A stretch of DNA of 64,000 bases from Labia minor (GCA_963082975.1 OY720349.1:68384501-68448500), one strand, 5' to 3'. Positions 23,089-35,733 are shown, counted from the first letter of the stretch. Notes: generated from the sequence alone by a model not told the origin. A program made the numbers and translations.

Positions 23089-23661
23089 GTCAACATTTCG
23101 TTTCATTTGTGTTGTTTCTAATGGACCGCTTGAACATTTCATTTCGAATTATATATGTGTGCTAATAAATTATATTCAGTAGTGATTTAAATTGAATATT
23201 TTGATTGATATTACTTACTATTTGTGAATATTAGTGAAAACAAAAAATGTGCTTATATACTTTTGAGGTTAACTATCCGTATGTATTATTTTTATTGATA
23301 TAAATTAATTATTTAATATAATTAACACTAAATATTATTAAATTATTAATGTTAAATACTTATTATTATATATTATTATTAATAATATATTATTATATTA
23401 TTTAAATTTATATTAAATGTATATATTAAATATATTTTATTATATAAATATATTAATTTTCAATTTTTTTTTAATGATGCCAAAGAAGTATAACTTCTCA
23501 CGCGCGTACATAAGTACACGCACCGCTTTTTTTTTTATGTTGTTTATGAGTCCCTTTATCACTTGTATACTTGTATATATTGTAAATAATTAAATATAAT
23601 TATATATTTATAATACTTAACTATTTTTTTTACTATCTCGCCAGAATAGTAGTATTGCGAT

Positions 23662-23817
23662 CAGTGCCGCCCTAACCACAGAGCTAAATGGGCTATAGCC
23701 CCAGGGCGCAAGCCTTTTGAGGCGGCAATTTTTTATTTGCGATATAGTATTTTCTTAGGAAGAAGGGCGCATTATTTTTAGTAGCCCATGGGCGCCGAAT
23801 TCCTTAAGACGGCCCCG
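23662..23817. mobile_element. hAT-type MITE, 156 bp, with perfect 8 bp duplication
   Basis: Flanked on both sides by attgcgat (23654-23661 and 23818-23825). The 5' terminus is CAGTGCCGCCCTAA; the 3' end, reversed, reads CGGGGCCGTCTTAA, so the inverted termini are diverged but alignable. Subterminal blocks atgggctatagcc and agtagcccatgggcgcc pair as well. An 8 bp duplication and a CAG start are characteristic of hAT. No coding capacity. Confidence 0.9.
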
Positions 23818-23904
23818 ATTGCGATCACGAAAATTTTCGATGTTGAGATTTTGGTATTTTTATACGTTTTGAAGGTTCCTGAATCAATTTCACTAAGGTT
23901 GAGA

Positions 23905-23907
23905 AAA

Positions 23908-23946
<39 letters not shown>

Positions 23947-24402
23947 ACCAAGATTACGCAAAAACGGTTTGAGCTAGAATGATGAAATTTGGTAAATGAG
24001 CATTATTCAAAATTTTTAGTTTTCTATCAACTTTTGAGAAATGTAGCTCAACCGGAAGAGGGTCATTACCTACAACGATTTGATTTTTTTTCCTCTAAAG
24101 TGACCGTAAAAATAAAGATATATGTTTGATAATTTTTCACATGATTAATAATTGTATACAACTGCTATTTATAGAATTTCAGCTTGATAGATTCGCTGAA
24201 ATTACCAGAATTAATTTTTTAACACTGCAAATCTCACGCGCCAACACGTGACGTAGTGCCATCAACAAAAAGCCAAACATGCGCTGGTTTAATATTTATT
24301 ATTTATAATTTATAATTAATTAAATTTAATTTAAATATAATATATTTTGTTATTTAATCCAATTCAAATTGCGAGATAGTCGAGCGGAGACAGTCCAGCT
24401 AA
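23905..24402 (+). repeat. Dispersed repeat with GT tract and possible Helitron 3' end
   Basis: Begins around a (GT)14 tract (23909-23937), followed by gcaaaaacggtttgagctag and gatgaaatttggtaaatga, wording shared by many arthropod repeats. The block ends gtcgagcggagacagtccagCTAA before T, resembling the CTRR ends at 13663 and 23032, but the hairpin is weak and the 5' end is not fixed. Class membership is uncertain. Confidence 0.4.
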
Positions 24403-26738
24403 TTTTAAAATTATATTTTAAATTAAATAATATAATACGCATATCATTATTTTTTATTTTGTATTTCTTTATTTTTTTATTATTTTAAGTACATAATAAC
24501 ATAGTGAGTTGTTGTTTTGTTGGTTCTATTAATATCACTTAGTACATATTTATGTATAAACTCCCCCAAGTTTGGATTAAATGTTCCTGAATGCGCCATC
24601 CCCATTGATTGAGAGTACAATAGAAGTGTCATATATTACTTTTTGCGTGTGTAAGTATTTCCACCCTTTAGTTCAATAGACAGTCACTTTAGCGTTACTG
24701 AAACACTCCCCATCCCCTCCTTCCCACAGGACTTGGCACTCGCAAATGCTTCCGGTTATTTTTCATAAATGTTGCTTTTGTGAACATAAACAATTTTAAG
24801 GCCAACTTTTTTTTTATACATATACAATACATATAAAGAAGACAGCTAATGACATGCAACATTCAAATTCATAAACTTTATAGTTTTAATTTTTCTCTGT
24901 CACTTAATGTCAACAACAAATCAGTTTCGATTTATTTCCATCTTTATTTCTATACTTATTGACCAGAAATATATATAGATATACCTATACGAACACATGA
25001 TTATAAGGTTGATTCATAGTTTATTTAGGCATATAATGTATATAATACATATTCTATAAATATCCTAATTAAATAGCATTAATATGAATATATACTTCAA
25101 TTACCATATTTTGAATATTTTATTGTAAAGATATTTCAATTTAAAATTTATTTGTCTATTTTTTATTTTATTTTATTGGCTAATAGTGCCATCTAATAAT
25201 GAAATGGAGTTTCCGAGTAAAGATTCGGTAAAACATTTTAAAGCAGATTATTGATCATAATATATTGCTTTACAAGTAGATAATGTACAAGTTTAAGCAT
25301 TTCTTATTTTTTTTTTTCTTTTATAATAAATGTGTAATATGAATTTCAAAGGACCAGCATGTAGGTAAATATATTTATATGATTCCCACGAATTAATATT
25401 TATTTATTTACATTTACATGGTTATCAATAATTTAATAAGAATCATAATAATACATATTATATATAAATCTATTGAAATTTAAATTATGCTCTTTAACAC
25501 GGCTTAAAGCCCTTATTACGACCCGAAAGGGAAATAATTCGGAACTAGAAGCTGTTGGGGGGGGGGGGGGGATTTGAAGATAACTAGCCAATGGAAAGTT
25601 ATCTTAGATTGGAATGACCGTGATATGGAAGGAAAATAAAGATAGGTGTATAAAGGAGTAAGTCGCCAGTCGTATTTTGTTCAGAACACGACAAAACTGT
25701 ATTGAAATTAATTAATGAAATATAAAAAGGGGTGTGCCTAATGGAAAAGCGAAAATTGGATCTTGTTAACTCAACAAAGATGCTTTAGGTACCTTTAATT
25801 CGAAATTATTCCTATCTAAATTTCTGGAAAGAAACAATGAAATAAAAAGAGGATTGATTAAATAATACAGAATGTTTTATGCAACTGAATATAAAATTTA
25901 ATAAATGAACAAATAATAATACTTAGGATTAAAATTTAGATATAATATAAAGTTAAAGATTTTGATATTAAGTGGATATCAAATGAGACAAATTGTGAAA
26001 TTGTGAATCAACAGTATTGAATATAATTATAATGAGAAAATTGAATATGATTTTACAAATGCAAAAGTAACAAATAATTGTTTGGATAATAATTAACTAG
26101 TAGTTATATAAAAAATTAATTGAATAAATTAATAAATTATAATGAAAACTGTTTGTAAATACAAACAGCATATATCAATCCAATTGGTAAATTATGAATA
26201 AATATAGGCTTTCCGAAAGGATTGCCCAAAAAATGGAAATATATAAATAATTAGTATAAAGAAAAGATTTATACAATACCAAATTGGATGACAAAAATAA
26301 ATATATATCCTGCAAGCCTGTTAGAATCAGAGGCAACCCGAAATGAGTACTTTCCTCGAAAAAATATATAGCAAGCAGGCTACAAGAGAGGGTTGTTTAT
26401 CGCATGAAGCATCTACCAGAAGTGGGACGCGAGCAGGGACGCTAAGGGCGACTACAGGCGATGTCCAACATGACAAATCAAAAAAGCTTCTTGTCATTTG
26501 GAATTATAAACTATTTAATTATAAAACCAAGTGAACAGGTAACAAAAAAGGTTCCCTTGATTTTATAAATTTTAAATATAAAGATTAATACAAAGAAACT
26601 AAAAAATATTTACAAACCTTAAAACTATGTTTCAAAGGGGGTGAAATTTAAAAAATTATTTCTACTAATTTAAAAATGCAAGGCGCTTGCGCCGACACTC
26701 TTCATATACTATATCTAATATATAATTTTTTGTATAAT
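24403..26738. other. AT desert with a 15-base G run
   Basis: Mostly AT-rich. Contains an uninterrupted G run at 25557-25571 and a moderate-GC patch at 26310-26480 with a 63-codon frame of no recognisable family. No gene is supported. Confidence 0.5.
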
Positions 26739-26985
26739 CAGTGGCGTAGCTGGCTGGGGTTTGACAGAAATGACACGTGCCATGGGCGCCACCTCAAGGG
26801 AGTGCGGAAAAGACCTAATGTAAAAATATTTACATATATATATATAAATATGAAAAAAAGTATTAAAAAACTACGTAGGAAAAAGAGAGGCCTTGCGAAA
26901 TATTAAAATTGAAGATGAAATATCTTGTTAACAGAAAACATCAAATATAGGGGCACAAAATGTCTTTTTGCCGTAGGTACCCTTG
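26739..26985. mobile_element. hAT-type MITE, 247 bp
   Basis: Starts CAGTGGCGTAGCTGG, the common hAT terminus, and ends gccgtaggtacccttg, whose reverse complement aligns with it. Flanks are tgtataat (26731-26738) and tatataat (26986-26993), an 8 bp duplication with one difference. Internal gccatgggcgccacc recalls the MITE at 23662. The 76-codon frame across it is fortuitous. Confidence 0.75.
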
Positions 26986-27799
26986 TATATAATCATACAT
27001 TTTATAAATATAATAATTAAAATATTAAAATACTTATAAAATAATAAAGAAAAAGAACAACCACAGAACATATGTGACCGTTAAATTGTGAAGTCCATTA
27101 TTTCATAGAATAACTAGATATCTCATAGAAAATGTAAACAAGTCAGTTAAAGTATATACAATTTTTGAATTCTATAAAATAACTAGTATCATTATCATTA
27201 TCATTTATCATTAAAAGTAGATAAAATTTGTTTTTAAGAGATTTTAGCTATTTTTGATTAAGTAATTAATTTATAAAATAACTTTGAAATTGTTTATTAC
27301 AGTGTTTTATTTAACTTGCTTGCTTGTCTGTCATACAGAATGTATTATTTTGATTTTGTTTAATTTATTCTATTTTTTCTTTGAGTTTAACTAATGTGAG
27401 CAACGTTTAGAAGATTTATCTATATTCGAAATATAGAAGAATTAAATGACGTCATCAATTTATTATACAGCGATTCCATAAATACAAAATATTATATTCT
27501 AGCTATTCAATCAGTATATTAGATAAAACATTTATTTGTTTTTGTGTCCTTACTTTTAATATATTTTAATTTAATCAGTAAATTAATTATATATTATTAT
27601 TGTAAATGTTATAACTATATATCTCTGTGCTCGGTAGTCGAATGTTTTCAGTGTTTTATAAATAATTTAAAAAGGCCAATATTAGAAAAATAAAATTAAA
27701 AATATAATAAAATATAAATATAAATATTACATAAAAAATAAAAACATAAACATTCTTTCAATGACAACAAGTAGATATCAAATTTTCAAAAAATTAAAT

Positions 27800-27905
27800 T
27801 TCTGAGATATGCAAGAATATTATGATGTAATTTCATCGAAATCGGTTCAGCCAATTTGACCTCAAACGTCAAAATTTCCCGACAGAAAGACTTAATTTCT
27901 GCGGT
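27800..27905 (-). repeat. Inverted fragment of the 11761 Helitron 5' segment
   Basis: On the minus strand it shares attggctgaaccgatttc, atgaaattacatcataatat and the polypyrimidine gtcttt context with 11870-11970. It lies next to a hairpin-module block, the same two sequence types that adjoin at 12275, but in the other relative order. Confidence 0.6.
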
Positions 27906-27959
27906 TATAGAATATATATATATATATTGATAAAAATAGAGGTATGTTCTTTTAAATTA

Positions 27960-28066
27960 TTTGAATGGCGATTCGGTGAATCAGGTATTAATATTATCAG
28001 CCAAACCCAATATTAATGAATCATTTTTTTAAACTACCGAGGCTCGGGGTCCCGGGACTTTATTCT
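27960..28066 (-). repeat. Hairpin-module repeat, inverted partial copy
   Basis: On the minus strand: ggaccccgagcctcggtag, then tttggctgataatattaata, then cctgattcaccgaatcgcc. These match three successive blocks of the cluster at 12279-12600, in the same order. The AT-rich tail with gcatcattgcatcaatctga is absent here. Confidence 0.65.
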
Positions 28067-28083
28067 ATGAAATAACTGAATTA

Positions 28084-28528
28084 CGAGGGTGGGGTGAAAA
28101 GTTTCCGGCCTAACCAAGAAAAACGATGTTTTTAAATTTTTTTTTTGCTATATTTTTCAACATAATCTCCATCAACACTGATACATTTCTGATAACCGTG
28201 TTCTAATTAATTGAATTAATTGATTAAATTTAATTTAAGTCTTATCAACAGTTATGAATCGAATTCGTTTGGATTACGCCTACACCGCCAAATTGTCGGT
28301 AGAAATGGTTTTTCGAAGCAACTTTTGGTCTAAAGTTAGCAAACGCGGCACCCACGTTGCACACAGCTTTCCAAATTCAAATTGTTGCGCAAAATATTTC
28401 GCACACGTTCAGCTGACATCGTACAGGTCTCAGCTCTCTTGAATGTTGAAAAATAAAGCAAAAAAAAAAAAAAAATTTAAAAACATCGTTTTTCTTGGTC
28501 AGGCCAGAAACTTTTCACCCCACCTTCG
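28084..28528 (-). mobile_element. Internally deleted mariner element, 445 bp
   Basis: Bounded by TA on both sides (28082-28083 and 28529-28530). Inverted termini of about 53 bp begin CGAGGGTGGGGTGAAAAG and, reversed on the right, CGAAGGTGGGGTGAAAAG, and agree except for about four bases. Mariner elements use TA targets and are normally about 1.3 kb, so roughly two thirds is missing, including the whole catalytic core. Immobile without a transposase from elsewhere; the ends could still be recognised. Confidence 0.95.
28139..28440 (-). pseudogene. Mariner transposase remnant (N-terminal and C-terminal pieces)
   Basis: Minus strand reading gives AERVRNILRNNLNLE, then in another frame TWVPRLLTLDQKLLRKT, and near the far end GYQKCISVDGDYVEKYSKK. 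The first two belong to the N-terminal region with the WVPRLLT linker motif; the last is the C-terminal motif of mariner proteins (xKCIxxxGDYVEK). The DDD catalytic segment between them is deleted, and a frameshift precedes WVPRLLT. The wording fits mellifera/irritans-type mariners. It is clearly non-functional. Confidence 0.9.
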
Positions 28529-29982
28529 TATATACTTTAACAGTAACATATACATTTTTTTTACTATTTATTTCTTTTGATATTATAATTAATGAAAACT
28601 ATTCTTTTCGGTTTTATTATTTTCTTTATTTTATTATCTGAAGTAATAAATGAAAGTTATGTGATGCATTTATTGAACTATTTTAAATTTATTATCACTT
28701 AATTTTTATTGGGATGAAAAAAGTCTGTCGACATGAGCATTTAATTTATATTATTTTATTTTTTTTTAATTTTATTATTAAATTAAATTATCTCTTTTAT
28801 GAAACATTAATTTGTAAGAATTTAAAATGGTGGAAATGGTATGGTAAGAGATTTCCTTGAAATTTTATACTCATTATATAAATCTTTAGCTATTATCTTC
28901 TTCTTTCTGTTATCATATCCACAGGATTGCTATTATCTTTAACATTCAACCATAAATGTAAAATTTCTTTTCATTATCAACAAATTTATTTTATCAATAT
29001 ATATATATATATATATGTATGTATATATTTTTTCTTTTTCTCTAGTTCCACTATTTGCAAAGCATTTCCAGTTTGTTGAATCTATTCAGACTCGTCAAGT
29101 GCAAATGTTCTTTACTTTTCGAATTAGTACTGTGTTCCTTCGTCGTGCACCAAGGCATAAATCCAATTGCAAAAAGAGATCGTCAAGAGATGTCCAAAAG
29201 AGCAATAGTCCATTTTCTAAAAGACATCAAACTCAGATAATTGCTAAGATTTTTTTTTTTTTTATTTCGGCCATTTCGTGCCTCAAAGGAATTTCATGTA
29301 TATATATATATATATATATATGGAGAGTATATAAATGTATATAATAAAAAAAAAAAGTTAGCTTAACACACAGCTATAACAAAGAATATCTGTGTTAATG
29401 GAAATGGCTGACTAGATGTAAGACATGCACAATTGGTGCCCGGGGACTTGACCCCTTAGAGTGTGCGGGACGAGAGTGGGGGAAGGATGACTGGATGGAG
29501 GGGGCCCATTTTGAAACATTTTGAAATCCTCTCTCGGTACTGCAGCCTCCGGGGATTTTACTACATGACTCGCTATCCGCTTTGTAGTCCTTTGCAGACA
29601 TTTCAACCTGCTGCCCCTTGCAACAGATGGATATGCTTTGCTCAATTCCGCAGGCGAAAATTTTCAACATACGTTTATATAAAAAAAAAGTAAAATAAAA
29701 AAAAAAAAAAAAATTAAAAATAATTTCAAAGGTATTTATTTATACATATCTAGATGTTCTTTCAAGTTTAATTTAATATAATAAAATAATTTGTTTTGTT
29801 TGATATTCTTTTCTTTTTTTTTATTGAAATAATTGATTACACTTATCAGTGTTCCTGTTTTATATTTTCTTTTTATAATTTTGTTTTTTTACATGAACCA
29901 TCTCATACATATAAGAACCAATTTATTTAATAATATCATCCGATTTCTCAATATTTATTATTGATAATTATTGTTAATATAA
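28529..29982. other. AT-rich spacer with a GC-richer island
   Basis: AT-rich with TA tracts near 29000-29015 and 29299-29320. A GC-richer island at 29400-29670 has overlapping open frames on both strands (76-91 codons). I recognise no domain and see no matching repeat in the window. It may be an exon, a conserved non-coding block or an old insertion. Confidence 0.4.
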
Positions 29983-30976
29983 CTAATCAAAAACATACCT
30001 GTTAAAAAGGGGCCCAAGTTCCTATCGGCTATTTGTTTGCCTAAAAAAGGGTTCAAATCCATCCCAATGCCAAGTTTAGATGCACTTCAAAATCATTCAT
30101 AATCATTTTTATCAACAGCCTGATCCACAGGTAAACATTTGGCATTCCCAAGAATCACCACCACACCCAGTCCTCCGCCTCCTGCATCCAGGCACGCCAC
30201 TTTATTCACGTCAACGGTCCATCTGGCCGAAATTCACTTTACCATACACCCAACTTAAAATATGGTATAGTTGTTAAAATACGAAGGTACATGGTTTAAA
30301 ATATCTAAAATTATAATACTTAGAAATTTGAACTTGGCAGGTTTTCGTACTGTACGTAACACTAGATTAATTGTATAATTATATTTATTATTTAAATATA
30401 TAAATTAACCTGCTAATTCTAAGTATTAAAATTGTAGATATTTTAAACCAAGTACCTACGTATTTTAACAACTATACCATATTTTAAGTTGGGTATATGG
30501 TAAAGTGAATTTTTCGGCCAGATGAACCGTTGACGTGAATAAAGTGGCGTGTAGTGTGCCTGGATGCAGGAGGCGGAGGACTTGGTGTGCGACTGAGTGT
30601 TATGTACAGCACGAAAACCTGCCAAGTTCAAATTTCTAAGTATTATAATTTTAGATATTTTAAACCATGTACCTTCGTATTTTAACAACTATACCATATT
30701 TTAAGTTGGGTGTATGGTAAAGTGAATTTCGGCCAGATGGACCGTTGACGTGAATAAAGTGGCGTGCCTGGATGCAGGAGGCGGAGGACTGGGTGTGGTG
30801 GTGATTCTTGGGAATGCCAAATGTTTACCAGTGGATCAGGCTGTTGATAAAAATGATTATGAATGATTTTGAAGTGCATCTAAACTTGGCATTGGGATGG
30901 ATTTGAACCCTTTTTTAGGCAAACAAATAGCCGATAGGAACTTGGCCCCCTTTTTAACAGGTATGTTTTTGATTAG
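29983..30976. repeat. 994 bp near-perfect palindrome with 381 bp arms
   Basis: Left arm 29983-30363 is the inverse of right arm 30596-30976 with only about four mismatches by eye and no indel. The 232 bp spacer contains a third, more diverged partial copy (about 30426-30595) in the same orientation as the right arm, so the right side is a tandem pair. Arms carry gggttcaaatcc, a B-box-like segment, and a GC-rich stretch (tgcatccaggcacgccac). Frames of 65-81 codons in the arms mirror each other and do not look like protein genes. No target duplication is visible outside the arms. Confidence 0.95.
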
Positions 30977-32250
30977 ATTTCAATACTTTTTTTTAAGAAA
31001 GCTTCCTATTTTTTCCTTTTTGTGCCGCGCCCGCGTCCATTCTTAGCCTTTGAAGTAATTTTGAGTTTAAAAAAATTGCAAATTTTTTTAAATTAAAATT
31101 ATATTTGTTTATATATTAAATATAATAATTTTATTTGTTCTTTTATTTTATAGTTCTGAATTTCCAACTTGTATTGAATAATAAATAATTATTAACTATT
31201 AATATTAATTGAAAATTATATAGAAACTGTTAAGTTATAACAATAAAAATAAACAAACTAATTAATTTAAATTATAAAGTAAAATGGTTTAACACTATTA
31301 TATATATTTATAATTTACAACTAACGCTACTTGTATAGGTAAAATGTCACTTCTGGTAGTCAGATCATGTTGAAATTTGGTATCTGAATTTTTTTCATAT
31401 TTTTAAAACTATATACAAAATATGAAGCAAATATCTCGAAGCAAACTGGTACTTGACTTGAAAGGCAAACGCAACCAGTGTAGGTAAAGTACCACTTCCG
31501 GTTAACCGATTTTGACGAAATTTTAAAAGAAATCTACAAACTGTGAATAATATCGGTGTACCAAATTTCAAAGTCCTAGCTTGATTAGTTTCTGACAAAA
31601 CCATTGAATTCGTTTGAATTCGTTAAAATCGCATTGATATTCGATTATAACAACTCAAGCTTGACCGATTTCTTAAATTTCATAATTTTTTGTTAACCTA
31701 CTTATAACACACGACCTGTATGCCAAATTTCATAGCGCTAGGACAATTGGAAATACCCTAAGAATTTTGTTGACCAATCAGTGAATCAGTTCCAAAATAA
31801 GCTATTTTCACAGGGTCATATTTCAGGATCTACTGAAGCTATAACTATGAAATTTGGCATACTGCTTTAGTTCTAGTATATGACTACGTAGATAAAATTT
31901 TATCTCTGTACTTGCAATAGGCACTGAGATACAGGGGGGTCAAAAGTGACTCCAAACCATTCGTGTAAATATACTTACGGCATGCGCGCGGCTTGCTGGA
32001 ACTTGGCCGGCGCACTGCCGTGCGCATAGATTAGAACACTTGCTTTTAAAATTTCTTAGCTCAGCATTATACATATGTGCCACTCACAAGAAGCCAAAGC
32101 GGCGATTAACTCGACATATAAAGAAAGAAACTGAGAAAATGAAGGCCAAAGTTCACAGTTTGTATTAAATTCAGGGTTATTGATTACAGAAAAATGTATA
32201 TTGCATTGCAATATTAAGATTATCAAGTTCATTATTCACTTCATATGTTG
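30977..32250. repeat. Moderate-GC dispersed-repeat-like block
   Basis: From about 31330 to 31960 the sequence repeatedly reads like the 3' regions of invertebrate LINE/SINE families: aaatttggtatctgaa, accgattttgacgaaatttt, aaatttcatagcgctaggac, tatgaaatttggcatact. The GC-rich catgcgcgcggcttgctgg follows near 31982. No coding motif and no second copy in the window. The 69-codon minus frame at 31395-31604 is not convincing. Confidence 0.4.
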
Positions 32251-32253
32251 TTG

Positions 32254-32278
32254 ATTACATTACATTACATTACATTAC
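32254..32278. repeat. (ATTAC)5 microsatellite
   Basis: Five perfect tandem pentamers. Confidence 0.95.
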
Positions 32279-33242
32279 TAGCAAAATTTTAAAAATTGAA
32301 GTTAATCGGTTTGGCTTCTGTGTGGCACATATCACCAAAATATGCTTTCATAATTTTTAAATTGAAATAAATGTTTTTTATAAAAATAAAGTAACGATCA
32401 TTTAAACCGTCTGACTGGTAGTGATTTTACATCTTTTTCCACATTTCTCAAATAATGATATAAATTTTTATATGTTGATCTATCATTTATTTTTATAATT
32501 ATTTTTGGCATTTATTTAAATAATCTAAAAAGTACAACTCGTTTTTATTTTTAATTATATTAATCTATTAAACGTTACGATATTTTTAGAAATTAGAATG
32601 GATCTATATTATTTTTTATAAAAATTGAAAATAAAATCTTCAGGGAATTTTAATTATACATTTAATTATAGCCAAATCCAAATAATTATTATCTTTATTC
32701 AAATGATTCTATAATCAATTATTATTAACAATAAATTGTTTTTAAAGATTGAATATAATATTAAATAAATATTATATTATTATAATATTTAAATTGCAAG
32801 TTAGAAAAATTTCATATATATATATAAATACTGTATTAAAAAAGAGAGATAAAATAAAATAATATATCATATCATTTTGAGGTCAATGCTATTGAATATA
32901 CGCAAATGAATGCCAGGTTTTTATCAGTAGAATAAAGTATCCAGGACAAGTTGAAATGAATGCTTGGGGATTTATATGGTCCTTTGTTGACATGTGGCTA
33001 TTTTGACTCGAACATAAAATAGGAATAAGAGAATAGAGGAAGAAATCAAGAGCCTAGAATATGGAGGATGGGTGAAAAAAAAATGAAATTTCGTTTGCAT
33101 GTTAAAAGCACTACACAAACAAGAAACGTTCCAAGTAAGAGTGAGTCGGGAAATATATGAGGGTTTTTGATATCCATTTACTTATGGATTCGCTTGGACC
33201 GGCGAACACTTTGGAAAATTGTTTTCTTGCTTCTTTGCTTTA

Positions 33243-33246
<4 letters not shown>
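32279..33246. other. AT desert
   Basis: AT-rich and of low complexity. The 32880-33210 part has slightly higher GC but no recognisable content. Confidence 0.5.
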
Positions 33247-33292
<46 letters not shown>

Positions 33293-33299
33293 AAGAAAG
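33247..33299. repeat. (TA)n microsatellite
   Basis: About 26 TA units, among the longest in the window. Confidence 0.95.
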
Positions 33300-33399
33300 A
33301 AAGATGTCTCCAATTTTAAATGCAGCAGACATTTCATTTGCCAGATTTAATTACAAGCTTAACTTAACTAAATGTGCGCTAATTATTAAAATGTCACCC

Positions 33400-33832
33400 A
33401 GGGACAAGGTTTCGTGTTAGGGAGTGGATGTATATGCAAACAGACAGACGGATAGACATAGAACCAAGTAAACATGCTCAAACCGGAGTGTAATTACAAA
33501 GCATAGGTCGGGAAGAGGATGCCTTAATGTTCTATCAGCCTGTAGACAGGATCTAACGGACAGAGATATCAGTGGCTACCAAGGCGACGTAGATTCCTAA
33601 CCTCAGGGTCTCAGCTGGATGTCGAAATGGGAGTTTGGGAAAGGATGCAGAGGGAGAGAGAGAGAGAGAGAGGAATGGAGAGGTATAGGCAGCAGTAGTT
33701 GAAGGGCCCGCATCGCTCCCTCCATATTTATCTAGATGTTTAGTGGTCATCCTCTGTTTATTTTCAGCCAAAGACATTGAAGCTAATTAAAATAGATTGG
33801 TCCCGCATATGCCATCCATGCTTTAGAGCACC

Positions 33833-33868
<36 letters not shown>

Positions 33869-33870
33869 GA
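33400..33870 (-). other. GC-richer block with a possible short coding segment
   Basis: A 74-codon minus-strand frame (33553-33777) starts MSLAENKQRMTTKHLDK and continues with a Ser/Pro/Leu-rich part, of which SLSLSPS is encoded by a GA/CT microsatellite (33654-33672). Composition is less biased than chance frames nearby, so an exon is possible, but no domain, promoter or splice evidence decides it. A second GA tract lies at 33836-33866. Confidence 0.2.
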
Positions 33871-35670
33871 AAAATGGGGAACGCTGTTTACTCAAGTTAT
33901 TAAATTAAATAAATGTCTTCATTTAATGTTAGTAAAACAATTTCTATTTACCGAGGGTAATAAATTTTAGATAATTATGTTATAAAGCATTTATGATTTG
34001 TGAATTTTTTCAACAATAATCTATTTTAATAAATGTCAAATATCATTCATTCATTGATCACTAAATTTTTTATTTTTTTAAAAAACAGTTTTGAAGTTAT
34101 TTTATTGGTCATCATGCTCAGGCAGGAATTTTTTTTATTTTTATTTTTTAACCATGTAATACTAATCTTTAATTGGATTTAATCAAAGAAAGATATGAAA
34201 TGGATGGAGGAGTAAAGTTTCTAACAATTAGACAAATATTGGATCACCAATAGAATAGAATAATATAAAAATTGATATATATTTTTGGGATATAATGTAG
34301 ATATTTCTCTAATTCAATAATATTATACTCAATTATATTAAAATTTTTATGATTATGTTAAGTTGTAGTTCAGAACACATTTATTATGTTCGCATTGAAT
34401 TATTTATTATCTATTTCACATTTATTCATATAAGATGTATAATTCTAATTTATTCACTAAATTTAATTAACAAGAAATTGTATTATATATAAAATATAAG
34501 ACAAGCCATTCTTCCATCATTCTAAATAGATAAAAAGGCCAAAGTTAAAGATAAAATTCTTATTTCAATGGAAAAAGTGAATATTTGGTTTCTTCCTAAG
34601 TTCCCATTATCATTATTATTAAAGATGAACGGAAGTGATTGTAATAAGTTGTTAGCAATCTCATTTGGATGACTTAATTTGAGGCCACCATGGCTTAATT
34701 TTGTTCATTTGGGTTAATAAAAGCGTTATCTGTATTTTCTTGCCTCCCCCCTCCCTCGAACACACCCCCGATCCTTGAATATGCATTCGTGTATTTTCAA
34801 GATGAAATGCGGTTAAATTAAAGAACGAATCGAGTTAATTGTAATAGACTTAGAAAACATTTAACAATCCCGAAAAAGACGAGAATGAAAATGGTGTATA
34901 AAAAAAGACGAAACATAATTAAATGGAATTTCTAATCTTATTTTTTATCATAATTATCTCTGAAAATACAATTTCGTAAAGGTGATCATGTCATGCCATT
35001 TGCTACCTCAGATGGAATGAAAATGAGAGGAATTAAAAAAAAAATAGGAAAATGAAAATGGACAGTTTACCTAAAATTCATAGAAAGTTATTAATGAGTT
35101 ATTGAAACCTTCGTGTCAAGAAATCATTAATAGAGGGAGAGTGAGAGAGGGATAATATTTTAGATTTAAATAAGTAATTCGTTTGTGTGTCTTTTTAAGA
35201 AATAAAAATCCACTCATTTCAGTTAGGTTTTGTTAGCCAACGAGATCCAAGCCTATTTCATATAATTTTTATATTAAATGGTGAGAATTCTCGTTCTATA
35301 ATAATTGAGTTAATACTTTTAAAAGTATTTTTAATTGTATTAAAAAAGAATAATAAATTAATAATTTAAATATATTTTTCAAATAAAAATAATTATTTTC
35401 TAAAATCTATTATTCTAATTGTTATCTATTTATCTTATTTTCGTAAAATTCGAAGGTCTTTTCATATTTTAAATTCCCGATATTTAAAGGTTTACGTTAA
35501 TTTATATATATATAATAAAAAAAATAAACATCTAATCAAGGTTTATTTGAGAAACTAGATAAATTTATTAGATTAATTTAAAAAATTGATATTCTTTGAT
35601 ATCTTGAACAATACAAAATGTCAACCAAATATGTAATTGTCCATTAAATATTAAAGCTTTTAAAATTATA

Positions 35671-35733
<63 letters not shown>

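Noticed and set aside
30080..30879. 65-codon frames in both palindrome arms as a conserved small protein
   Set aside because: The two are the same because the arms are inverted copies; the third, diverged copy does not preserve the frame from its start.
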